From: Candidatus Omnitrophota bacterium
GTDB lineage: Bacteria; Omnitrophota; Gorgyraeia; Tantalellales; Tantalellaceae
NCBI GenBank assembly: GCA_023142805.1
Contig: JAGLIU010000089.1
Span: forward strand, 1-12,391
DNA: 12,391 nucleotides
Direction of reading: 5' to 3'
Shown one piece after another: positions 7,123 through 12,391 of the stretch. How positions within the stretch are numbered: position 1 is the first letter of the stretch; each line of letters begins with the position of its first letter. Made by a program: the position numbers and the translations under genes. Under the pieces are notes generated by a model. It saw nothing but the letters and a program-made list of their open reading frames with translations. It ran no database searches and was not told the DNA's origin.

Positions 7123-8961
7123 TTAATGCCTTTTACGCTTGCTGAATAAAATTATATTTCTCAAAGCTTCTTTATCTTCAGCCTCGATCCACTTTCGATC
7201 AAAACTTGGATCCTGAGTTATTTGGGCGATCGCGGAAAGTGCTCGCAGGTGAAAACTTCTCTCATCTCTGGTCCCTATTAAAACAAAAACAATCTGTACC
7301 TTCTTCTCCGCTCCCGGAAAGATAATTCCCGGTTTACATCGGGCAAGTAAAACAGAAAAAATATGCTCTCCTTCTATCACGATATGCGGAATAGCCAAGC
7401 CAGGCCTCAACACAGTACTACATTGCTCCTCTCTTTTCACTAAAGCTTTTTTAAGCATAGTTTTATCCGCGACGACTATTTGCGACATTTTTTCAGATAC
7501 TATTTTACAAAGCTCATCGGATGATATTGTTTCTTCAATATCCAGAACAATGCTCTCTTCTATCACACGGTCAAACCAATCTTTAATATTCTCGTCTCTT
7601 TCATGAATTATTTCTTTTAGTTCCGTTTCCAATGATACATCAACAAACTCTCTTGCCGCGACTCTCTCAATAAGATGTAGCAGAGCAAAATCTTTTTTAG
7701 TTCTTTGTCTCCCGTAAAACCAAAACACACTTCCTCCAAACACAAATAGAATTGAACTAATAAAAAGAGCTTCTTTTCCCATATTAACAACCAATAACCA
7801 ACATCCCAAAATACCAATGATCTGCATCCAAGGATATAATGGGGCGTGAAACTTGGGTTTATAATTTTTTATCCCGCTTTCCCTCATTATAATCACACAG
7901 AGACATGAAAATATAAAAGTAAATATCAGTACAGTAGACGCCACTTCAACTAATATTTTCAATTTAAAAAATAACGCGATAGCAATTATTATACCTGTAG
8001 TCACTATTGAAATATTCGGGGTCTTGAATTTCTGACTTATACTGCCAAATATGTCCGGCAATAAACCGTCCCGGCTTAACGCTAATGGATATCTCGCGGC
8101 AGCCATGATACCCGCGTTAGCCGTTGAAATAAAGGCTAAAACCGCGGCAACAGCCAAAGCGATCTGTCCCGGACGTCCGGCAAATACAAAAGCCCCGTCA
8201 GAAATAGGGGTAAGTGATCTATCGAGCTGCTCCGCGCCCAGCACACCGGAAGTGACAAAAATAACTACCGCATACAAGATCACAACCGTAATAAGCGACA
8301 AGATCATACCCAGAGGAATTACCCTAGCCGGATTTTTTACTTCTTCCGCGACACTAGTAATTTTTATTAATCCGCCATATGATATAAAAACAAAACCCGC
8401 CGTGGAAAAAATAGCCCCGACCCCGAAGGGTATAAAAGGCGTAAAATTCTGTGTATTAATTGCCGGTAATCCTCTCACTACATAAAACACAAGCAGTACT
8501 AACAGCATAACCACCATGTATATTTGTACTCTTCCCGCTTTTTTAATACCCAGATAGTTAATAACAACAAATAGCAAACAAAAAAACACGGCTACCATAT
8601 AAGCATTTACGTGAAAAAAAAGACTCGCGAAAGCGGATATCCCTACAAGAGCGAACGCGCTTTTTAAAGCAATTGACATCCACTCTAAAAGACCGTTTAT
8701 AGTCGCGACAACCGGTCCCATGCTACGCGCTACATAAAAATATGTCCCGCCCGCTTTCGGCATTGCTGAAACCAGTTCCGCCTGACTAAGCATACCGGTC
8801 ATTGCCAAAAGACCCGCTAAAAGATAGGAAACAACTACGGCGGGACCAACAAGCGCGTGCGCCATACCCGGTAAAACAAAAAGCCCCGAGCTTATCATCG
8901 CGCCTGTGGCGATACAATATACGTCAAGCAGTTTAAGTTCTTTTTTTAACGCGGATTTCAT
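7123..8961 (-). CDS. APC-family amino-acid permease fused to a C-terminal PTS EIIA (PtsN-like) domain
   Basis: 612 residues. Residues 8-415 are a LeuT-fold transporter of the APC superfamily with about 12 membrane segments. GAMISSGLFVLPG (20-32) is the substrate-binding first helix; GGTYFYVARSMGP (71-83), SVAEEVKNPARVIPLGM (203-219) and ANAGIMAAARYPLALSRDG (281-299) are further family signatures. A hydrophilic linker (about 420-490) leads to an EIIA domain of the fructose/mannitol/PtsN type (about 493-607). H526 in STVLRPGLAIPH is the expected phosphorylation site and H571 in FHLRALSAIAQ the second conserved histidine. Transport may thus respond to PTS phosphorylation or nitrogen status; the substrate is unknown. 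The ATG at 8961 has only a distant AAAGGA (8981-8976, 14 nt away). That site abuts another ATG starting a five-codon frame (8975-8958) whose TGA overlaps this start. Confidence 0.93.
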   Translation of the reverse strand: MKSALKKELKLLDVYCIATGAMISSGLFVLPGMAHALVGPAVVVSYLLAGLLAMTGMLSQAELVSAMPKAGGTYFYVARSMGPVVATINGLLEWMSIALKSAFALVGISAFASLFFHVNAYMVAVFFCLLFVVINYLGIKKAGRVQIYMVVMLLVLLVFYVVRGLPAINTQNFTPFIPFGVGAIFSTAGFVFISYGGLIKITSVAEEVKNPARVIPLGMILSLITVVILYAVVIFVTSGVLGAEQLDRSLTPISDGAFVFAGRPGQIALAVAAVLAFISTANAGIMAAARYPLALSRDGLLPDIFGSISQKFKTPNISIVTTGIIIAIALFFKLKILVEVASTVLIFTFIFSCLCVIIMRESGIKNYKPKFHAPLYPWMQIIGILGCWLLVVNMGKEALFISSILFVFGGSVFWFYGRQRTKKDFALLHLIERVAAREFVDVSLETELKEIIHERDENIKDWFDRVIEESIVLDIEETISSDELCKIVSEKMSQIVVADKTMLKKALVKREEQCSTVLRPGLAIPHIVIEGEHIFSVLLARCKPGIIFPGAEKKVQIVFVLIGTRDERSFHLRALSAIAQITQDPSFDRKWIEAEDKEALRNIILFSKRKRH

Positions 8962-8994
8962 TTAGAAGATCTCATTCCTTTGATATTTATTTTC

Positions 8995-9022
8995 ATTATA
9001 CCAACTAAGGTAATCTGCACAA
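8995..9022 (-). promoter_or_regulatory. Promoter of the permease-EIIA gene
   Basis: On the - strand an exact TATAAT (9000-8995) is preceded at 16 bp by TTGTGC (9022-9017), or at 17 bp by TTTGTG. The -10 box is perfect and the -35 weak. The predicted start gives a leader of about 27 nt before the ATG at 8961. Confidence 0.6.
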
Positions 9023-9043
9023 AGGAAAATCCGAAGACATAAA

Positions 9044-9070
9044 ACTTGTCCCCTTCTCCTGAGTTAGGAG
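9044..9070 (-). repeat. GGGGACAAG motif with adjoining small hairpin
   Basis: On the - strand a 5-bp hairpin (CTCCT-AACTC-AGGAG, 9070-9056) is followed by AAGGGGACAAGTTTT. The GGGGACA core is shared with the ends of the palindromic element at 7001-7119. It lies just upstream of the permease promoter and could be a relic of the same kind of repeat or a regulator site. Weak. Confidence 0.25.
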
Positions 9071-9093
9071 TTAAATAACATTGATAGATCTTA

Positions 9094-9144
9094 CGCGCCT
9101 AGTAAAAAAAACTTTCCAATAAAGCAACCTGTTGCTCTAGCGCG
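9094..9144 (-). terminator. Nested stem structure with U8 tract after the MinD/IscU operon
   Basis: On the - strand AGCAACAGGTTGCT (9136-9123) forms a 5-bp stem with a tetraloop. Eleven nt later comes a run of eight T (9111-9104), which is also preceded by a second weak stem CTTT-ATTGG-AAAG. Flanking arms CGCGCTAG (9144-9137) and CTAGGCGCG (9102-9094) can pair with one bulged base and enclose it all. It lies about 60-110 nt after the last gene of the right-hand operon, so it is the best candidate for the operon's terminator, although the spacing of hairpin and U run is not standard. Confidence 0.4.
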
Positions 9145-9206
9145 ATATCAGCATCATAAATATCTATATAATTTACACACTTACCTCTTGTTTAACACAA
9201 AGAGTC

Positions 9207-9365
9207 TCAGCTAATCTCCATTGCGGACATACTTTCATAAAACTTGAGATAATTGTCTTTCTCTTCGGTTTTGCGTAATGCCCTTGCCTCCCGCGGATGC
9301 TCATTAGACATCCCCGTAATAGCATAAGAAAGAAGGTCTCCCCATTCTATTTTTTCCCTATACAT
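9207..9365 (-). CDS. Small hypothetical protein, 52 residues, last gene of the operon
   Basis: A 52-codon frame with ATG at 9365-9363 and TGA at 9209-9207. AGGAG lies 4 nt before the ATG, and the start is only 40 nt past the methyltransferase stop, so it appears to be the last gene of the same transcript. The protein is soluble, charged and probably helical (MYREKIEWGDLLSYAITGMS, then residues 21-52 rich in Glu, Arg and Lys). There is no signal peptide, membrane helix or Cys cluster; one histidine (H23) is present. I recognise no family. A small partner or regulator of the upstream enzymes is possible. The alternative is a chance frame, but the good ribosome site and close spacing favour a gene. 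Confidence 0.65.
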   Translation of the reverse strand: MYREKIEWGDLLSYAITGMSNEHPREARALRKTEEKDNYLKFYESMSAMEIS

Positions 9366-9405
9366 CTTTCTCCTCTATCTTGTTTTGCTTTAAACCGCGG
9401 TTTCT

Positions 9406-10050
9406 CTAATGCCTACTATCTTCAGCGGGTTTTTTTGCCATCAAAACCCAGTGACATTTATCCTCATAACTTTTTGTCTCATACCCGTGAGAGGACATCC
9501 AACTCCTTACTTCTTTTTCTCCCGCGAATAAATTCTCATGTACATTCCCTTCTTGTGCATGAGCTTGATCTACAATTCGCATCCCATTTTCATTAAAATC
9601 CGCCAGAATAAGACTGCCTCCTCCGACCAAAACTCTGTCGGTTTCTACAAAAACTCCGTTAAGATCTTCTATGTGATGCAATGCCTCTATAATAAGGGCA
9701 TTATTAAAACTATTTTCTTTGAATTCGAGCGAATACGCGTCCATAACATGTAATTCCACCCTTGAAAGCAATTTTTCATAAGCAAGATTCAACGCCGTTG
9801 CCTTTAACATCTCTTCATTAGTATCTACCGAAACAATATTATAACCTGCCCTCGCTAAAAAAGTAGCCGTTTTCCCCTTACCGGAACCTATTTCCAAAAT
9901 ACTCCCGTCTAAATGCCCTGTCCTTTCAAGAAGAAACTCCCGGTTTTTTTGAAAATCCAGGCCTTTTTCTTTATAAAACTTTTGCCTGTCTTTAAAAAGT
10001 TTGTAATTATCCGCTATTTCTTTCTCTGTTAATTTAGGAATATACTTCAT
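9406..10050 (-). CDS. Class I SAM-dependent methyltransferase
   Basis: 214 residues with a Rossmann-type methyltransferase fold. Motif I is ILEIGSGKGKTATFLA (51-66), which binds the methionine part of SAM. D76 in IVSVDTNEEML (72-82) should contact the ribose hydroxyls, D104 in HVMDAYSLEF (101-110) the adenine, and LIIEALHHIEDL (119-130) is the motif IV/post-IV region seen in UbiE/small-molecule methyltransferases. An N-terminal helical part of about 45 residues (with KLFKDRQKFYKEKG) probably covers the active site. The C-terminus holds H171, H199 and C198, which may help bind substrate. The ATG at 10050 is 5 nt past the hydrolase stop, with GAGG at a workable distance. The substrate is not evident; the operon setting suggests a cofactor precursor or a small thiol/metalloid compound, which is inference. 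Confidence 0.88.
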   Translation of the reverse strand: MKYIPKLTEKEIADNYKLFKDRQKFYKEKGLDFQKNREFLLERTGHLDGSILEIGSGKGKTATFLARAGYNIVSVDTNEEMLKATALNLAYEKLLSRVELHVMDAYSLEFKENSFNNALIIEALHHIEDLNGVFVETDRVLVGGGSLILADFNENGMRIVDQAHAQEGNVHENLFAGEKEVRSWMSSHGYETKSYEDKCHWVLMAKKPAEDSRH

Positions 10051-10055
10051 CTTAA

Positions 10056-10769
10056 CTATACCTCAATTGTTTTTCCCGCGACTACTTGAACGAACTCCCT
10101 GCCGAATCTTTTCTTAAAAAGATTTATAGCCTTCTCCCCGCTACAATGCGAAGGTCCGGCTTTCTGAACACCTAAATGTTTTAATTTTTCGCAAATAACA
10201 TTCATCTCTTTCACAGACATATCTTTCATATGAAACCCCCCGAGAACACAGTACAACTTTTCTTGAGGGAATAAGGCCTTAACCTGCTCAACTATCTTAA
10301 TTATCCCGGGATGGGCGCATCCCGTTACTATTGACATTCCTTTAGTCGTTTTAAGTACCAAGGACTGTTCTTCGATCTCACTATCCTTGTATGCCCCCTT
10401 GATAGATCCTGTTGTAAAAATATTACCCGTGATATTAGAAAAAAGCGTTGACTCCATTAGCCTTACACCGCGCTTGTTTATAATATCTTTAAGTCCCGAG
10501 CTGAACCCCTTACATCCATACACCGTAACATCTTTGTTTTTTTTCAATAAAGTTTCCAGCCCTCCGATATGATCCCAATGATCATGTGAAATAACAATAT
10601 CTTTTATATCCGCTATTTCCACTTTCATCTTCTTCATGTTTCCCAAAAGACTCCGGCCTTCTTCGCCTGTATCAAACAGAACTCTTTCGCCTACCAAGCA
10701 GGAAAAACCCCACCCCGCCAAGATCTCATCCCCTATCGAGAGGTTATCATAAAGAATTTTTATATTCAT
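10056..10769 (-). CDS. Metallo-beta-lactamase-fold hydrolase of the COG1237 type
   Basis: 237 residues. The binuclear metal site is complete: H62-D-H64-W-D66-H67 in VISHDHWDHIGGL (59-71), H153 in VTGCAHPGI (148-156), H180 in LGGFHM (176-181) and H208 in GPSHCSG (205-211). TGCAHPG and GGFHM are hallmarks of the COG1237 group. That group is often named 7,8-dihydropterin-6-methyl-4-(ribofuranosyl)aminobenzene 5'-phosphate synthase after an archaeal member, a label that should not be taken as the function here. C151 and C209 next to metal histidines are family features. From general knowledge, members are often found beside MinD/ferredoxin ATPases, as here. The start ATG overlaps the scaffold gene stop by 4 bp (ATGA) and has no Shine-Dalgarno sequence, so it is probably translated by coupling. 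Confidence 0.9.
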   Translation of the reverse strand: MNIKILYDNLSIGDEILAGWGFSCLVGERVLFDTGEEGRSLLGNMKKMKVEIADIKDIVISHDHWDHIGGLETLLKKNKDVTVYGCKGFSSGLKDIINKRGVRLMESTLFSNITGNIFTTGSIKGAYKDSEIEEQSLVLKTTKGMSIVTGCAHPGIIKIVEQVKALFPQEKLYCVLGGFHMKDMSVKEMNVICEKLKHLGVQKAGPSHCSGEKAINLFKKRFGREFVQVVAGKTIEV

Positions 10770-11164
10770 GGTTTTAATGTGTACTCGGCGATAGCTTTAT
10801 ATAGCGTGTTTACCGCGAGAATAGAACAATGACGATGGCTTTCCGGCAATCCATCCACTAAAGCTATAACCTTTTTAGGTGAGATATCAAGCGCTTCTTC
10901 AATCCTCTTCCCCATAGCCAGCTCTGCCGTCATTGACCCGCATATCCGGCTTAACGCGCATCCTTTTGAGTAAAAGGAGATTTCCTTTATAGTCTCGTCT
11001 TCAATAATAAGATAAAATTCCATTTCGTCCCCGCAGGGTCCTTTTATATGAGCACTGCTTGTGGGGGCGTTCATCCTTCCGTAATATTTAAGATTAACCG
11101 CTGATGCCTCCATTTTTTGAGAATACAATGTTTCCTCTTTTATTTTTCTACCGGTATTCTCCAC
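10766..11164 (-). CDS. IscU/NifU-N-type iron-sulfur cluster scaffold
   Basis: 132 residues, close to the length of free-standing IscU/SufU-type proteins. The three cluster cysteines and the release aspartate are present: C44 and D46 in KGPCGDEMEF (41-50), C69 in YSKGCALSR (65-73) and C113 in SHRHCSILAV (109-118), with H112 beside C113. C75 is an additional cysteine in the helix after C69. The IscU HscA-binding LPPVK motif is absent at the usual place, where ESHRHCS is found instead. The start is GTG at 11164, chosen because GGAGGT lies 4 nt before it, 13 nt past the MinD stop; a later ATG (M18) has no such site. No IscS/NifS desulfurase or Hsc chaperone is in the window. In this operon the likely partners are the two MinD-type ATPases, suggesting a dedicated rather than housekeeping scaffold. 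Confidence 0.9.
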   Translation of the reverse strand: MENTGRKIKEETLYSQKMEASAVNLKYYGRMNAPTSSAHIKGPCGDEMEFYLIIEDETIKEISFYSKGCALSRICGSMTAELAMGKRIEEALDISPKKVIALVDGLPESHRHCSILAVNTLYKAIAEYTLKP

Positions 11165-11177
11165 TTTTACCTCCGAC

Positions 11178-12029
11178 TTATTGTCTGATGCTTTTCCATA
11201 TATTTTCTATCGTGTTGGCTGTCTTTCCTGAAGCATATTCTATTATGGTTTTACCCTCTACCATTGCTTTTACTACATTTTCATCAAATCCGATTTTCCC
11301 GGACAACTCAACATCATTTTCAACACAATAATCTTCTATCTGCTTAGACATTTCAGGATTAAGATCAAATTTATTTATAACCAACCTCACGGGAACTTTA
11401 AAACATCTGGCTACTTGTATCACCCTATCAGCGTCATGCAATCCGCTCATCGTAGGTTCGGTTACCACAAGAGCGCAATCCGCCCCCGAAATGGAAGCTA
11501 TTACAGGACAACCTATCCCCGGCGATCCGTCAATTATTACCCAATCAAGATTTTTTTCTTCGGCTATTTCTTTGGCTTTATTTCTTACAAGGCTTACGAG
11601 TTTTCCTGAGTTTTCTTCGGCAACACCCAGCTTAGCGTGAACCATTGGACCGAAACGTGTGTCAGACACAAACCACTCTCCGGTCATGTTTTCTTCCATT
11701 TTTATAGCTCCATCCGGACAAATAAAACTGCAAAAAGCGCAGCCCTCGCACAAAACAGGATCTATTATAAAATCCTTGCTTATTGCCCCAAACCTGCATA
11801 ATTCTATGCACTTGTCACAAGCTGTACAAATATCATTGTTTATCACGGCGGTCTTACCGCTTTTAAACGAATGTCGTTCTTTTACATTCGGCGTAAGTAA
11901 CAAATGCAGATCCGCCGCGTCCACATCACAGTCCGCCATTACTTGTTTCTCCGCTATCGCGGCAAAAGACGCCGTTAAAATTGTTTTCCCCGTGCCGCCT
12001 TTACCGCTGATTATAACTATCTGTTTCAT
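11178..12029 (-). CDS. MinD/Mrp-family ATPase with inserted 2x[4Fe-4S] ferredoxin domain (COG1149 type)
   Basis: 283 residues. The deviant Walker A GKGGTGKT (9-16) has the signature Lys (K10) of MinD/Mrp/NifH-like ATPases. The switch I segment is DCDVDAADLHLLL (33-45) and Walker B is WVIIDGSPGIGCPV (163-176). Between them lies an inserted ferredoxin: C68-x2-C71-x2-C74-x3-C78 and C94-x2-C97-x2-C100-x3-C104, enough for two [4Fe-4S] clusters. VVTEPTMSGLHDADRV (188-203) and LVINKFDLN (216-224) are base-binding and C-terminal family segments. This matches the MinD-superfamily group with an inserted ferredoxin, which usually occurs as tandem pairs, and a second copy lies directly upstream. The ATG at 12029 overlaps the upstream stop by 4 bp. 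It probably couples ATP hydrolysis and electrons to building or moving a metal-sulfur cluster; the target is unknown. Confidence 0.93.
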   Translation of the reverse strand: MKQIVIISGKGGTGKTILTASFAAIAEKQVMADCDVDAADLHLLLTPNVKERHSFKSGKTAVINNDICTACDKCIELCRFGAISKDFIIDPVLCEGCAFCSFICPDGAIKMEENMTGEWFVSDTRFGPMVHAKLGVAEENSGKLVSLVRNKAKEIAEEKNLDWVIIDGSPGIGCPVIASISGADCALVVTEPTMSGLHDADRVIQVARCFKVPVRLVINKFDLNPEMSKQIEDYCVENDVELSGKIGFDENVVKAMVEGKTIIEYASGKTANTIENIWKSIRQ

Positions 12030-12391
12030 TTCTCTATCTCTTTTTCTATCTTCGCGAAAAGTTCCCGGAACTGTTTTTTATATTGCGGAAAACTTTCCAC
12101 AATGGATATTCCTTTTGAATACGCCAAAGCTATTTCTTTTTTAAACGGTATTCTCATAAGAATTGTAAGCCCCTCTTTTCGACAATATTCTTCTGTTTTT
12201 TTATCTCCCAGATCGGAACGATTAATAACAATTCCAAAAGGAATCTTCATCTCCCGCAAAACTTGCACCGCGAGGATCAGATCATTTAATCCGAAAGGGG
12301 TAGGCTCGGTAACAAGAACGCAGAAATCCGATCCCTGAACCGATGAAATAACCGGGCAAGATGTTCCCGGAGGAGCGTCAATAATAACCGT
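12026..12391 (-). CDS. Second MinD/Mrp-family ATPase, N-terminus beyond the window
   Basis: The frame is open at the right edge; 121 C-terminal residues are present. It begins within the Walker B strand (TVIIDAPPGTSCPVISSV), then VLVTEPTPFGLNDLILAVQV, GIVINRSDLG and a typical C-terminal tail (KEIALAYSKGISIVESFPQY). Each block aligns with one in the next ATPase (IDGSPGIGCPVIAS, VVTEPTMSGLHDADRV, LVINKFDLN), showing two related genes in tandem. The Walker A and any ferredoxin insert would be outside the window. The GTG at 12268 is internal, not a start, because the conserved core continues upstream of it. The stop overlaps the next start by 4 bp, so the two proteins are probably made in matched amounts and may form a heterodimer. 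Confidence 0.92.
   Translation of the reverse strand, partial: TVIIDAPPGTSCPVISSVQGSDFCVLVTEPTPFGLNDLILAVQVLREMKIPFGIVINRSDLGDKKTEEYCRKEGLTILMRIPFKKEIALAYSKGISIVESFPQYKKQFRELFAKIEKEIEK

Noticed and set aside
8051..8485. A 144-codon + strand frame
   Set aside because: Antisense to the membrane part of the permease, with no family features.
9297..9596. A 99-codon + strand frame across the methyltransferase end
   Set aside because: Antisense to two better-supported - strand genes and without a ribosome site.
12266..12268. GTG at 12268 as the start of a short 80-residue protein
   Set aside because: The conserved Walker B and following segments of the ATPase lie upstream of it in the same frame.

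Overview
The window looks like a piece of a bacterial chromosome of moderately low GC content with frequent GCG and CGC codons and tightly packed anaerobe-type genes. My best guess at the source is an uncultivated PVC-like lineage such as Omnitrophota. That rests on overall style: a very large protein with no recognisable family, ferredoxin-bearing MinD ATPases, secreted proteins with LSm-like repeats and GGGGACAG-type palindromes. There is no marker comparison behind it. No phage, plasmid or CRISPR genes are visible.

Layout. The left quarter (1-3294, + strand) is one long reading frame, open at the window edge, encoding the C-terminal 1,097 residues of a large protein of unknown function. 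Everything else is on the - strand, so the two blocks converge near 3295-3383. Going right from there: a 52-residue one-helix membrane protein (3384-3542), a secreted protein with two LSm-like repeats and a BamE-like C-terminus (3684-4610), tRNA-Ser(UGA) with its own promoter and a hairpin behind it (4687-4846), an M50-type membrane metalloprotease (4906-5595), serS (5597-6880), a lone palindromic element of the RAYT/REP type (7001-7119), and an amino-acid permease fused to a PTS EIIA domain (7123-8961). A promoter and structured stretch (8962-9206) separates these from the last block.

The last block (9207-12391, running off the right edge) is a compact operon read right to left: a partial MinD-family ATPase, a second MinD-family ATPase with an inserted two-cluster ferredoxin domain, an IscU/NifU-type Fe-S scaffold, a COG1237-type metallo-beta-lactamase-fold protein, a SAM-dependent methyltransferase and a 52-residue hypothetical protein. 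Two 4-bp ATGA overlaps and gaps of 5, 13 and 40 nt mark it as one transcription unit. The pair of ferredoxin-type MinD ATPases beside a U-type scaffold suggests assembly or delivery of a metal-sulfur cofactor. The metallo-hydrolase and methyltransferase may act on an organic part of the same cofactor or on its target. This assignment is inference and is the most promising lead for an undescribed system here.

The serine group (serS, the M50 protease and tRNA-Ser) places a tRNA about 800 nt from the synthetase that charges it. The permease-EIIA fusion suggests amino-acid transport controlled by phosphorylation. The operon at the right, the three unexplained proteins at the left and the second 52-residue gene are where new biology is most likely.
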